Counted from the first letter of the stretch, positions 1 to 11,602 are shown. The stretch is DNA of 45,087 nucleotides from Nemertoderma westbladi (GCA_032718475.1 JAUCBJ010003759.1:1-45087), one strand, 5' to 3'. The notes: generated by a model not told the origin, from the sequence alone. Made by a program: numbers and translations.

Positions 1-339
1 ATTCGATTTCTCAGGATCGGTATTTCAAATCTTAATAATAAAATAATAAAAAGTTGTCAGTGTTTTGTAGCGCGGCAAATATGAATCGGGTTTTTGGGGG
101 GCTCTCAGGGGACGTTCATAAAAGTATGTCACGTAAATTTTCCCGATTGCTGACGCCTCCCGACCCCACTCTGTCACACAAGAGTCACGCTAGCCCGACC
201 CCCCCCCCCCTGTCACAATATGTGGCACGCAAGCACAAACTACCCCCCCCCCCCCCCCCTAGTGCTGTGACATACTTTATCAACGCCCCCCTTATATCAC
301 TTTATTTCGCACATGCATGAAATATTAGTAAAAATATAC
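1..339. other. Intergenic, C-rich homopolymer tracts
   Basis: No gene seen. The segment holds several poly-C runs (about 200-211 and 243-259) within a C-rich stretch containing recurring GTCACA and GCACGC words. Translations across it are proline-rich, as expected of low-complexity C tracts, and do not look like a protein. Confidence 0.6.
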
Positions 340-1125
340 ACCATGTCCTGGAAATAATGTGTCGAATATAGTGACCCCCCGCCCGCCCCATAAAATCTTT
401 TTTCTACAAATCTTAATGAAATTGCATGAAATTTGAAACAGGAGATAGTTTCACCTCCCGACCACTGACTGGGTGAGCCAGAATTTATATTTTTGCATTT
501 TTTATTTAGCTACTTAAGCGTTTAAAAAAAGTGTCTCCGTCGATATTGCACTAGGTACATCGCAGTTATTCTTCAACCTTATAGTGATTTGTTCGTACCA
601 ATGGAAAGCTGCCCATGTAAGGATTCCAAATATGTAAAAATACTTGAATTTGGTTCGAAAATAGCTGAGATATCGGCATTCGAAAAACTGCATGTATTTT
701 AATCTATTTAATAAATGCACAATATTCTGGAACATTTTTGTTTATCTCATAAGAAGCCTGGGGCAACAATGCAATGCCTATATGGATATTTTGTAACATC
801 AGCAAAATGTTCTAGAACCTGGTCAGATTGTGTATTTATTAAATAGAATAAATAGCCAGCAGCGAAAGGAAATACATGCAGTTTCGAATGCCCATATCTC
901 AGCTATTTACCAACCAAATTCAATTATGTTACATATTTTGGAATCCTTGCACGGGTAGCTTTCTAACAGTACCAACAAATCACTATAAGGTTGAATAATA
1001 ACTGGAGTGTAACTGGTGAAATATAGCCGGAGACACGTTTATTAAACACTTGTAGCTAAAGATTGAAAGCAAAAATAAAAATTCTGGCTCACCCCAGCAA
1101 GGAGGAGGTAGGTGAAACTAAGCTG
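340..1125. mobile_element. Foldback/MITE-like element, copy 1 (long inverted repeat)
   Basis: The left arm (about 380-735) and right arm (about 790-1125) are imperfect inverted copies of each other. Shared landmarks are a TTTCACCTCC word, AAAATTCTGGCTCACC (read as GGTGAGCCAGAATTT on the left), GTGTCTCCG, CTTATAGTGATTTGTT, and an AGCTGAGATAT/ATATCTCAGCT pair. The left outer end reads CACCATGTCCTGGAA..TGTGTCGAATA, closely matching the outer ends of the copy at 25850-26491, so this is an interspersed family rather than a chance palindrome. The right outer terminus is not recognisable here, so this copy is probably truncated or diverged at its right end. No transposase is encoded. Class is unassigned; a DNA-transposon-derived MITE is the simplest reading. 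Confidence 0.65.
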
Positions 1126-3033
1126 TGTGATGTGTTGTAAACACATTTTCTTGGTTTATATTCATTACTTACTCTTTGTGGTGGTTCCTTACTGTATGTT
1201 TACACCACAAAGTCGTGACACATGTAGGTTGGTTCAGATTTCTAATACGTTGTACACGAATATTATTTTTAACTACCGGTATATAAAGTAATATGACTTG
1301 ACTACATTATATGGGTTTTATAGCAACAAACATTCCACAAAAGCTATTACAAGCGTCTCAAAAGCAATACAATTAAATACTAATTATAATTTAACTATAT
1401 AAAATATATATTTAGTGGCCATTGTAGAATATATTATATTAAACTGTACATTTTGTGAATCGATTGTGTTTGATAATTTTGTTTATTTAGTCCAGTTTTG
1501 ATTGGCAATGGGAGTGGAATGTTTACTTATCGCTAAGCTAATATTTTTCCTCAACCTTGTTCTGTTTATCGTTCTGCGGAGCTCCTAATTGGACATATAA
1601 ATTGTCTTTTTTTTATCGCTAACTCATAATATATTCACACCATGATCCGTACTATAGTATTTACTTTCTGATGACACTGACAACCCCCCCCCCCCCCCCC
1701 CCCGCCAAATTGTTGTACAAATTTTTATATAATCATATTGCTTGAAATTTGAAAGACAAAAAGCAAATCGCAAAAAAAACCCAAACCATGTTGTTCTAGG
1801 TTACCCAGGTTCCCCCCTTTAGAGTTAAATTGACTAGACTCTAACTATATTATGGATCATGGTGTATAGGTATACTTAGTGTTAGTGGGATAACACCTGA
1901 CGATTTTATCACCCTTCTTGGAGGCTCCAGAGTTTTGTTTTTGTGTTCTTTTTAAATGTTCCTTCTCCCCTAAACATTGTTGTGCTGTAAATTATATCAA
2001 TAATAACAACTTACTTACCTTTATTTAATTAAAGTAACAACGTTGGTGCAATGTGACGTATGGTTCTGTTAATCGGTGATTACTTTGGACGATAAATAAT
2101 ATTAGTTCTTTGCAGAACGAATATTTGGAAATATAATAATTAAATTTGGTAAATAATTTCACTACAGTTCACTACTAATTTATTCTTCACAAATGCAATG
2201 GGGTTCCAACGTATATTGGCCAGAACTATAATTGTTGAACTTTATATGAAGCCAAGTCAAAATATGCAAAAATGGCTCAACATTGGCCAAATTGCAACAT
2301 AAATTAATCAGCTCTTTTCTTATTGCCATGTCAGTCAAAAACATTTTTTTAGCAAGTCGTTAGACTTGATTACTGTAAGAAAAAAAAGCTACTGGTTACT
2401 GACCTAGAGCAAAAACGGTTCTAACGATTTGGATGAAATTTTGCATGGACCATGAAAATGGATTTCTATGGGTACTTGTGAAATCGCTGTTTAAATGGAA
2501 ACATCTCAACTTGTTTTATTTCGAAAAATAGCCCCAAAACACGAAAATTGCCATAGGCGCAATGATAAAACACCAGCTGGCACTCATGAAAAATGTTATA
2601 GAGATGGCCTGGTAATGCATTCAATAGGAAGGGCAACTAACACAGAAGTATTTTCTCTGCCAAGTTTTATTATAACTCTACTATACAACCCAGACAGTAA
2701 TCAAACAAAACATTAACTGGTTTAGCTGGTGGCTATTACAGTCTCAGCTGAATAACTCTTCCCAATGCATCCTTGCTATGTTAATTAATTGGCGTGCAAG
2801 CTAAATGACTGTTAGTTACACAGTGTGTTGGCTACACAGTGTATTGTACTATGCTCTCATCGCATTATTGTTTTATTTTGAAATCTTTGTGCCAACATTA
2901 ATACTGTGGAGGCTATATGCTTATAAGACTGAAAGTTTACTCAGCCTCATAATGATTCTCCATAAGGCTAACATTATAGTTTGAAATATAAAAATATGTT
3001 ATAATAACTAGAACGCCATCAAGATGGCTTTAA
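1126..3033. other. Intergenic AT-rich sequence
   Basis: No gene recognised. It contains a 20-bp poly-C run at about 1684-1703. A word of about 24 bp (GAAACATCTCAACTTGTTTT core, at about 2498) recurs at about 4100. Short reading frames here (for example near 2495-2716) have no recognisable domain and are treated as chance. Confidence 0.5.
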
Positions 3034-4022
3034 ACGAACCTGTCTTACACAGACTCCAAGAAACAGATGGGATTGGAAGATGCAAACCAAGAATGACTTG
3101 CATCAACCAAAAAACTGCCTCCCATCTAATGTAATACACATTCGCCTAGGCAAACAAATCATAATCACAATTACTACGATGATGTGTGAAATGGTATCCA
3201 TATCCGCAACCTGAGAAACGGCCCAAAAGAGCAGTTTATTCTGCGGAGGGGTCTTTTCTGTATTAGATAAATAAAATAAAGAACACTATAATTACAGTAT
3301 TTATACCTGATACATTCTCAGTTAGCCTAATAAAAACATCGGAGCAACCAATATAATGTACATGTACAAGCATCCTATGAAAGTTTGTGAAATGTTCCCT
3401 TAAGTCTACCCAACAGCCGTTGGTACCCGGCTGGCAGCCACCCTGGTTCAGTTTTATGGTTTTGTTAGTTTAATCGACAGCTGTTGTAAACGTCCCAGAT
3501 ATACAAAACCTACTAAGCCTTTGCATTACAATTGAGCTTAGCCTAAGTTGATGACAGTATTATAACGATGACAATTAGGCCCTATAGATACATACGATAT
3601 ATAAATGATGTACTGCTTGACATTACACTAACTGGCTGAATAGAGATAGAACTATAATAATACGTTTGGCATTCTGTCAGATTTCAGTAGTAAGTAACCT
3701 CATAATAATTGCTAAATATCAATCACCTGAAAAACATTTCAAGCAAGGGAGTTGTGGGTATTTAATTTCGCGTTCAATAATGTTGAAAATATGCAAATAT
3801 TTCGAATATCGCACTTCGAATCGTTCCCAACTTTTTTATTCAACAACTAGACAACAATTGATAAATACTTGCGTTTACAATTTTACAATGCATGCAAGTG
3901 GTTTCAAGCCATTTGGTGAACATACATAGTGACATATATAGTGATATAGGTAAATATATCCATCGTGTTTTTGCCGGCCTCAGCTTTAGACAAAAACTAC
4001 CCAGTCTAAAGACAGGTTCGTT
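3034..4022. mobile_element. Candidate short-TIR DNA element
   Basis: AACGAACCTGTCTT at about 3034-3047 has an exact inverted counterpart, AAGACAGGTTCGTT, at about 4009-4022. A few bases further in, both ends carry an AGACT word. A 14-bp inverted match about 990 bp apart is suggestive of the ends of a non-autonomous DNA transposon. I do not see a convincing target-site duplication (flanks TTTA versus ATAA), and the interior holds no recognisable coding sequence. Chance pairing or an older, eroded element are alternatives. Confidence 0.35.
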
Positions 4023-4200
4023 ATAATATAATTGTTGTATTTAATTAATATCGTGGTTTACATTGAACAGTGTAAATTGTTAATCGGGGTTTACATTGAA
4101 ACATCTCAACTTGTTTTATTGATTACAAAAATAAGAACGAATTTGATGCATATCAATAATATGCCTTGTCAACATCCATGGTCACAAGCGAAGTCAGTAT

Positions 4201-4791
4201 TCTACTACTACGATCGGCCTGCGGCATTGCAACTGCTTATTGAGATTACTACTGTATACATCGGTTTATAACAACAAATTTGTGCCACCATGCAATTCAC
4301 AATGAACATGCTGCAATGCAGAGTTCATAAGAATGCTATGCCGGTGTAGCGACAAAATAATTGCACCGCCACAACTCCCTACCTCCCATAACTTTCGCGA
4401 GATTATCCGCATCTTGAAGGCCAGTGTCCTTTAAAAAGCGTATTAAGAAAGTCATGGGCTGTCCACCATGCTTATTCTCTCCATGAAGCTGCTAAACCAC
4501 AATATTGTTCACAGGCTGGTCCTCACAGCGAAACAGTATCCTGCAAAGGGGATGTGGTTCTGTTCAAGTGTCAAACTCGGGTGTATCAATGAGACTCCCC
4601 CCAATGTTGTAATTAAATAATTAATGTCTGATGGAAGTTGTCTGCATTATACTTGACACATTGAACCCGACGCAGCATTCTTGTGAATGTGCCATCCATA
4701 GATATTTGGTGTCTCAGCGGTTAGAGACCAGCATGGACTATCTTGGAGGGGTACTGGTACTATTGCTGCTGTAGATAATCAAATGAACCTT
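4201..4791 (-). mobile_element. 5'-truncated LINE fragment (same family as 36515-40216)
   Basis: On the minus strand this reads the C-terminal end of the reverse-transcriptase ORF and the 3' UTR of the family whose near-complete copy is at 36515-40216. The matching landmarks are the tail beginning RRILKDTGLEDADDLA-like, the AATAAGCATGGTGGACAGCCCA nucleotide word, and a 3' end of GCCGATCGTAGTAGTA. The copy has frameshifts and cannot code. Its 3' UTR is about 100 bp longer than in the 36515 and 43815 copies but similar in length to the 12232-13776 copy, suggesting two subfamilies. Its 5' truncation point abuts a 22-bp poly-G run (4792-4813), which is poly-C in element orientation. Confidence 0.8.
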
Positions 4792-5584
4792 GGGGGGGGG
4801 GGGGGGGGGGGGGTTAGTCGGATTTGGCACCGTTTAGAAATGTTTAAAATGCAGCACAGTACTCTATTTGATTCCAGGACATATATATATATTCTGAAAG
4901 GTAATTGGACGGGCTTTCCATTTCCGTGGTTACACACCTAAAATACTCGCTTCTGATTGGCTAATAGCCAATTTCATGAAATTTTGATTGGTCCGTTCTT
5001 AAATGTATCTAAATGTATCTCCTCCTACAATTTTGAGTATTTTGATCTAAAAATTGGTGAATAGGACAGTAGGTGAGTAGGACAGTAGGTGCACTGACTA
5101 GTGACTATCCATTTATAGAATCCTTAGAGGATTCTTTTAATTTATTTTTCAAAATGATTTTATTGCACTTTTTGTGACACGAAGTCATGAAATTTTCATT
5201 TTTATAGACTACACGGCACGGGCGTGCTTTTCTATCCATCTAGCTTTTCTCGAGAACTAGAGCGAAATTCAAAAACCCATTTAAGGAATCTGTTCAGGAG
5301 AGACGAGGGCTTTCAAACAAAAAGATAACCCAAATAGGATAAAGATTGAAGGAGGAGATATAGTCATAAAAGTGACCAAAAATTAATTAGGAGTGAATGA
5401 CGAAAACAAAATGTATTTTTTTGAACCTTCCCGCACAAACTGTCTGTAAATACTGTATGAAAGAATCTCAGTTAAATAATGTCCTACAGAAAGTATGATG
5501 ATAAACTAACTAAAGGTTATGGAGTTTTCGGGGTCGGAGATTTCATTTCCGATGTTAAATTTTCATGTTTGGTGGAATCTAGGC
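4792..5584. other. Intergenic with poly-G tract
   Basis: Begins with a 22-bp G homopolymer (4792-4813). The rest is AT-rich sequence without a recognised gene. ATTCCAGGACATATATATA near 4873 resembles the outer end of the foldback family (TTCCAGGACAT), but no further homology follows. Confidence 0.45.
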
Positions 5585-5700
5585 TGCTTGTCTGTCCTTC
5601 TTAAGTTTCTGACGATTCTATGTGACTTCCAAATCCAGGATATCCCATTCAAAGCTGTCCATGTCTTTCCATTACGTATTCGAGTGATCGAGTGATTCTG
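5585..5700 (-). mobile_element. Small remnant of LINE reverse transcriptase C-terminus
   Basis: The minus-strand translation contains IRNGKTWTALNG.SWIWKSHRI, an obvious relative of the IRKGKAWAALNRLSRIWKSQRI segment in the reverse-transcriptase copies at 12632-13411 and 36831-37058. Only about 35 residues are recognisable and both sides lose homology quickly, so it is a short, old fragment of the same LINE family. Confidence 0.7.
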
Positions 5701-5845
5701 CCAAACAGTTATCGCAGCAACTAGGCCTAAAGGATTAAAACTCGTTTCCACTCTAGTAATGTCTCCCTATCCGTTTACGAAATAAACATTTATTATATTT
5801 ATTAATAATCTTGGGAACGTTTTTCCACAAACTGAGAATCCTGCA

Positions 5846-5925
5846 GGGGGGGGGGGGGGGGGGGGGGGGGGTCTTTCGACGCAATCAAAATTCATCCATC
5901 TCCAGGGGAAAATCTTCGTAAATAT
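5846..5925. repeat. 26-bp poly-G tract with family-specific flank
   Basis: G run at 5846-5871 followed by a CGCAATCAAAATTCATCC-like flank and then CTCCAGGGGAAAA. Similar poly-G plus GCAATC.AAATT flanks occur at 10059-10110, inverted at about 10270-10307, and (as TTCATCCCTCTCCAGGGAAAAGC) inverted next to the poly-C at 36011-36027. The tract therefore belongs to a dispersed repeat rather than being an isolated homopolymer. Confidence 0.55.
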
Positions 5926-8308
5926 AACTGCTGATAAAAATGTAGTCTGTTCATATTGACTTTAGTTTATTGTTTTGGTTAGAATGAGGTACAGTAATGT
6001 GTTGGCTGAACGATTTAACTTGTTATCACGGCCGTGTTAGATGGGTTTTTCTGCTTAAATAAGATTTGTTTTATTTCGTACGTTTCATTATACCTATAGT
6101 AGCTATTAATTCAATTATTTGGGTACAATAATTGAACGGAACTTGGACGTAGCTTACTTATATTTTGGAAGATTTTAGCTAATGGAAGATGGTTGTATCT
6201 CCGTTGACATTATTGCTGTGGTTACAGGAAACCGTCTGGACCACCTGGGTCAAACTTAATAAAACAGTCCAACTAAATTTCAGTTTTACAGAAGAATTTT
6301 AATGAACTGTAAATAGGTGGGCCTACTGGAATAATGCTAAATAAAACATGTCTGAGTAGAAACTGTGAGTAATTTGAGACTGTATTTCCCAAACTGGTCT
6401 ATCTTTCCTTACATACGGGTGTAGTTATTGGGAACGTCTGACTTCACTACCGTACTTACAAAGCCACATGTTTTACTGATGGCCATTATCATGTAGGCCT
6501 ACTGTATAAAATACAAAATTAAGGCTATTTCTCTTCAATAATAATTGACAAAACTGCAATTGACATTTTAGAATGTTAAGAACGAGCTCAAGATAAATTC
6601 AATAATTACCTTCCTTGATTGTACGTAGATAAATAATAATGGACTCGAAAATGTAATTAATTTTTGTATTAATATTTCCTTTATAAAATATACTCCACAT
6701 TCAGTATTAATACTGAAACGGAATACGTGCTGTAGTTGAATTTAAGTTAAGTAGAATCTAATATTTATCTAAATAAATTTAAGTTAATATGAATTTAATA
6801 AAAAAAAGACCTGCAACGATGCAGCGCAGGTCTCTCATTTCATACCAAATTATCAAACTATCAGCAAACTTATTTTTTGGTTTTGCTGTGTTAGTCTCGT
6901 AGGTCCGTCCACTTGTAAGTCCCTCATACTCATGTCGTATATCATACCAAGTTCGCGGTCGGTCACAACCCATGTGTCTAAAGTGATATGTCCCTCACGA
7001 CTATGTTCCATCTTTTGACTTAAACACTTATGGCAGGCTGGAGTCCTGTGATTTTAGTATTGGGATAGGAGCAAACCGGAAAATATTGTACGGTAATTTA
7101 TGGTTAACTGAAATATGTCAGTTGCCTAAATAAAATCCGACGAGTTATTTGACCACTAGTTTAAAATATAATAGTCACTTATCCAATAGGTCACTTGCCC
7201 AATATACCACTTCAATAATGAGTAAAAATAGGGGACATACAAGTAATAAAAAATGGGGACATTTAAAACAATAAAAGTAGCGAGTTGTTGGCAGATTATA
7301 ACATTTCACATTACAGCCGTAAATTTAAATTTAATTACTTACGGCCAATTAATTTATTGTACAGAATGTGTCCAGCCAACCTAAAGTGTTAAACAGACCG
7401 GGTACAACATAGGCGTAAACTGCTTTACTGGTTAAATTCCAAAGGAAGAGTCATCTTATTCGCGTTCACTACTCTATTATATTTATATTATTTGACTTTG
7501 TAGTGAGTTGACAGTAGACTGATAGTTGCAATTTATCAACTTCTGTGTTGTAACAGCACATGTAGAGAGAGCTAAGAACGGAAATGTCTTTGTTGTAGCC
7601 ATTCAAACAACATGTTACCAAGGGTATGGATACATATTTGTCAAAATTTATCAAGTTTTGTTTGTTTAATAAAAGGGTGGGAGCATCATGTTTGAAATAG
7701 ATGTAATCATTATTGTATGTTGATAGGGCCTCCATAATCATTATTGTAGGCCAACATGTTGGTAGGACCTCTCCTCTACTGTAGTTTTAACTTTTTATGT
7801 TCTATTGTATATAGCTGTTTGTTTGTTGAAACATCATCAGTTGTGAGTTGGCAACTAAACAAACAATAGCCGCGTATGTTGCCTTTTGAATGGATGTATT
7901 CCGAGTTTTGCTCCAAACTAAATTACCGCTCATGTTAGTCATTGAGGAAGTTGGCCTAATATATTACGGAAAATATTATCTAAAATAAATAAAGTATTAA
8001 TATAATCGAAGCTGTATTAATTTAATTTTTAATTTAGTTACAGAAGTCCGCGCGAGAATAGGACCATGGTAGATCGATGATAGATTGATGTGTTAATCAT
8101 TAAGGTGTGCCGTGCCATTCACGAATAAATATGACTTGGGTACATTTACTAAAATTAATCATAATCATGAGTGGACTGAATTATTAATTAACAAACAAAG
8201 AATAAAAGACTGCTGTCTATTTAATATATTAAATTTAATATTATTTTGTTCCAAATATTAATTCGTAAATTACAATGTCGTAAAAATGACTTCTTTACCA
8301 ATATAATA
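5926..8308. other. Intergenic AT-rich sequence upstream of the FReD gene
   Basis: No gene, RNA or mobile element recognised in about 2.4 kb. Two TAGGCCTA palindromes occur in or near this part of the window (about 5722 and 6493). Upstream exons or the promoter of the fibrinogen-domain gene at 8309 could lie here, but I cannot identify them. Confidence 0.4.
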
Positions 8309-9952
8309 ATGGAAGAGAGGTTGCATCTCAAGTCGTTCTGTATACCAGGAGATGAATGTCCAGTCCACAACTCGATGGATAGTAATGACAATGTTAGTGA
8401 CAATGGTTTCGAATACAATCAAGGCTACATAATAGCAACGGGATTCCCCTTTCTAGGCTATACCCGGGAAAGTGCATTGCAAATGGAAGACAAGAAACCT
8501 AAAAAGTCATGTAGAAAAACAAGAAGAGGACAATTGTTTGCTATCGCGATAATATTCTTATGTACTATATCCGTATGTTTGCTGAGTCTTCTTACTTATT
8601 TTGTAATTTCTTGCACCCATCATCATGGGAATTTGCATCAAGTAGACAAAGAAAAAAAGATAAACAGTAATTTTGAAGAAAGTAAAAACGAAAAGATGAT
8701 GTCGGAGTCTAAAGGAAGCAAAGAACGGACATCGGCAAACAATACAAATGGTGATTACGTAACGCCGTGGAACACAACTGACGCTGTGAAGGATAAACCG
8801 TTCCTTCCTACTGTATTAGTGGGTCTCAATGGCACCTTCTGTAACATGTCTCTGCAAGATATTCACCATGATCTTCTAACCAGTAGCCAATTGCTTCAAG
8901 ATAAACTCCTTCAAAGTATTGAAGAAGTTGGTCAATTAGAAACAGAGTTAGAAGAGGAGTCTAAGAGATGTTTCGCTATCACTGAGATATCGAATGAGTG
9001 CGCAGTGAACTTAGAGAATCTTGGCGATGCCATAGAGAAACATAAAGATAACGAAGAAGAGTTCAAGAGTGAATTAAACAAATTGACCGACAATCTGAAT
9101 GAAGTGAATGGAAATTTGTCGACGTTTATAAAGAAGTCCGAGAAAAATAACGAATTATTTATTTCTGAAAAGAATCAGTTGGAGTCGGAAAAATACGATC
9201 TGGTTTCCAACAATAAGATGTTAATTTCCGAAAATAATAAATTGGTATCAGAAAAACAAGTTTTGTTAGAAGAAAAAAATGTAATAATCTCAGAAAAGAT
9301 AGCTTTGGAATCCGGTAAAAATGAGGTTATTTCGGAGAAGAACGATTTGGTGACATCCTTGTTTATTTCAGGATTTAAATATGAGGACATGTGTAACGAA
9401 CCGCAGATATCGGCACATTTCCCGATGGTATGCGAATCAGACAGATGGGTTGTGTTCCAGCGCCGTGTAGACGAGACGGTTAACTTTACTCGAGGTTGGA
9501 AAGAGTACAGGCAGGGGTTCGGCGACCTGCAAACAAACTATTGGCTGGGACTGGACACTCTAAACAGTCTCACATCCAGGGGGGTAACCAAGCTACGAAT
9601 AGACCTATGGGGACCCGACGGTGTTTATAAGTATGCCGAGTATTCCTCGTTCAGTGTGGGCCCATCAGACACTAAGTACAGACTCCATCTAGCGGGATAT
9701 AAAGGTACTGCCAACAATTTTCTCCGTTATAACAACAATATGGTGTTTTCCACTTACGATCGCGACAATGACGGCGGGAGGTACAGGAACTGTGCGTTGG
9801 ACAGGAAGGGCGGTTGGTGGTACAACGATTGCACCTACGCCAATCTCAATGGGGTCTATGGAATCAGCGGGCATCGTAGCGCCTATTGGGAGAAGGACTT
9901 CAAGAAACTTAAATCCGTACAAAAAGTCGAAATGAAACTGAAAGTTGTTTAA
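8309..9952 (+). CDS. Type II membrane fibrinogen-related (FIBCD1-like) protein
   Basis: Encodes 547 residues in one uninterrupted frame. The first ATG in frame is at 8309 in a good context (A at -3, G at +4); the frame is open for 21 codons further upstream but without an ATG, so 8309 is chosen. Order of parts: a cytoplasmic tail of about 70 residues ending in a basic cluster (KKPKKSCRKTRR); one hydrophobic segment at about 75-101, with basic residues before it predicting N-in/C-out topology and no cleavable signal; an extracellular stalk with several N-glycosylation sequons; a coiled coil at about 180-347 that ends in nine exact heptads of the ISEKNxL type (285-347); and a C-terminal fibrinogen domain at about 361-547. 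The domain shows WVVFQRRVD, the YWLGLD motif, a DRDND calcium-site motif and a GGWWYNDCTYANLNG core. The architecture matches FIBCD1, a membrane lectin for acetylated ligands. Oddities: the N-terminal subdomain is short (no GGGW), and the usual histidine of the NCHxxNLNG core is threonine, so ligand preference may differ. Role in recognition or innate immunity is inference. Confidence 0.85.
   Translation: MEERLHLKSFCIPGDECPVHNSMDSNDNVSDNGFEYNQGYIIATGFPFLGYTRESALQMEDKKPKKSCRKTRRGQLFAIAIIFLCTISVCLLSLLTYFVISCTHHHGNLHQVDKEKKINSNFEESKNEKMMSESKGSKERTSANNTNGDYVTPWNTTDAVKDKPFLPTVLVGLNGTFCNMSLQDIHHDLLTSSQLLQDKLLQSIEEVGQLETELEEESKRCFAITEISNECAVNLENLGDAIEKHKDNEEEFKSELNKLTDNLNEVNGNLSTFIKKSEKNNELFISEKNQLESEKYDLVSNNKMLISENNKLVSEKQVLLEEKNVIISEKIALESGKNEVISEKNDLVTSLFISGFKYEDMCNEPQISAHFPMVCESDRWVVFQRRVDETVNFTRGWKEYRQGFGDLQTNYWLGLDTLNSLTSRGVTKLRIDLWGPDGVYKYAEYSSFSVGPSDTKYRLHLAGYKGTANNFLRYNNNMVFSTYDRDNDGGRYRNCALDRKGGWWYNDCTYANLNGVYGISGHRSAYWEKDFKKLKSVQKVEMKLKVV
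9161..9349 (+). repeat. 21-bp coding repeat: nine perfect coiled-coil heptads
   Basis: Within the fibrinogen-domain gene, nine consecutive 7-codon units (ISEKNQL, ESEKYDL, VSNNKML, ISENNKL, VSEKQVL, LEEKNVI, ISEKIAL, ESGKNEV, ISEKNDL) follow one another with no insertion. Each puts a hydrophobic residue at the last position and usually another at the first, as in an uninterrupted parallel coiled coil. The nucleotide copies are diverged, so the array is not a recent expansion. Confidence 0.8.
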
Positions 9953-10058
9953 AACTACCTGCGATCTGTAGGCCTACTGTAGGTATTCTTAAAGTAAGTT
10001 TGGAATAGAGTACAGTACTTAAATATATACTTACATTTTCTTATATTTAGTTACAGAC

Positions 10059-10307
10059 GGGGGGGGGGGGGGGGGGGGTGGTTGGGGGGTCCTTTACGCA
10101 ATCGAAATTAAGACACATGGAAAACGTGACGCGTCTTTGTGAATTAATATTACGCATCGGCCCAATATTAATTAAGGGGAAGTCGAACAGTTTTACGTTA
10201 TTCGAGCAAAGACAAGCGAGACAACATCAGGTCAATTTGGGAGTAATCAGCTGTTCTTGCCTAGGAGCCGATGAATTTTGATTGCAGCCCCCCCCCCCCC
10301 CCCCCCC
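10059..10307. repeat. Inverted pair of poly-G/poly-C tracts with matching flanks
   Basis: A 20-bp poly-G run (10059-10078) is followed by TTTACGCAATCGAAATT. At the other end AATTTTGATTGC precedes a 20-bp poly-C run (10288-10307). The inner flanks are inverted versions of each other, so the whole segment of about 250 bp could fold back. The same flank motif accompanies the poly-G at 5846 and, more loosely, the poly-C at 36011. Confidence 0.55.
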
Positions 10308-10641
10308 TCCATTGCCTCTTTTTTGGAAATGAAACCAAAGGGGAAAAGCGCCGCAAATTCCAGCTGATAACGAGCAAAAATGAAACTAACTAACTTGTGC
10401 AATTGACTCATTTGTTGATTTCATTGGAATAGCCGAATCACCGTGTAACCTGTTCGTCAATCCAGAAGAGATTTGCGTCAATAATCCCCCTGCCTCCTTT
10501 TCTAATTATGTTATTGATTTACTGTAATTGTGCATAATTAACATTATGTGCTTATTGAGCTATTATTGGTAATCCACATTTGTAAAGAACGAACCTCATC
10601 TAAAACTCAAAATGACCATGTTTTGTTAAATTAAGTAACTG
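10308..10641. other. Intergenic, nothing recognised
   Basis: AT-rich sequence between two repeats; no gene, RNA or repeat identified. Confidence 0.4.
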
Positions 10642-10735
10642 TGTGGGGCGAGCCACGAAGTTGGCGGAGCCTTAGCGAATTGACACTGTTAGGGGGTGGG
10701 TCAATTTATGCAAATAGTTGTCGTCGTCGTCATTG

Positions 10736-10767
<32 letters not shown>

Positions 10768-11602
10768 GTCGTCGTCGTCGTCGTCGTTACGATTTTGACA
10801 TGCTAATAACTTTGTCGGATTTAAAGCTGCCAAGTTGAAAATTTGTAGGTATCAATATGAGCAAAAGTTGAGATTTTTGAGAGACTTTCAGACACCATCA
10901 GTGCAATGGTCTCCCGCTAGAGGGCCACATGTCTAAACATTAAATGCCCTCCCATTTCTTTGCTTTTAATCCGTTTAAGCTGAAACTTGGCAGATATGTA
11001 TTAGACCATTAGCTGTGACTTTCAAAGGAGGCGAATCCATCTGCAGTTCTCCAGTCTGCCGCTAGAGGGCCAAAGGTCTGAAAGTGAAATCGTTGTCGTC
11101 GTTACGATTTTGACATGCTAATAACTTTGTCGGATTTAAAGCTGCCAAGTTGAAAATTTGTAGGTATCAATATGAGCTAAAGTTGAGACGTTTGAGAGAC
11201 TTTCAGACACCATCAGAGCAATAGTCTCCTGCTAGAGGGCCACATGTCTAAACGTTAAATGTCCTCCCATTTCTTTTCTTTTAATCCATTTATGCTGAAA
11301 TTTGGCAGATATGTACTAGACCATTAGCTGTGACTTTGAAAGAAGGAATTGAATTGAATTGAATTGAAGGCTAATCCGTGTGCAGTTCTTCAGTCTGCCG
11401 CTAGAGGGCGAAATGTTTGAAAGTGAAATCTTTCTCCCATCTCGTTATTTATGATCCGTTCAAGCTGAAACGTAGCAGATATGTAGTAGAAGTCGGCCTG
11501 AGTCTTTGGTGGGCAGTAAACGGTCTGGAGTCCTCCAGTCTGCCGCTAGAGGGCGAAATGTATAACTAAGTATAATTAAGACACGTGCTGCGCGAAGGCC
11601 CC
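10642..11602 (+). mobile_element. TGTGGGGC-family element, copy A (with CTCF-like motif array)
   Basis: Left end TGTGGGGCGAGCCACGAAG, right end CGTGCTGCGCGAAGGCCCCA. The extreme ends form a short inverted repeat (TGGGGC/GCCCCA). The left 170 bp, including a GTC/CGT trinucleotide microsatellite at about 10719-10790, is nearly identical to 40434-40620. The body is a degenerate tandem array of units of about 145-170 bp, each with a GCTGAAAC.T.GCAGATATGTA..AGA block followed by a CCGCTAGAGGGC motif (starts about 10914, 11059, 11229 as CTGCTAGAGGGC, 11398 and 11543). No protein is encoded; arginine-rich frames come from the microsatellite. Class unknown, non-autonomous. Confidence 0.7.

Noticed and set aside
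8246-8308. Upstream extension of the fibrinogen-domain ORF
   Set aside because: The extension would begin at TTG, not ATG; the first in-frame ATG at 8309 has a good context.
10641-10838. Arginine-rich reading frame (also at 40273-40626)
   Set aside because: Translation of a GTC/CGT microsatellite inside a repeat element; the same frame recurs in both copies.
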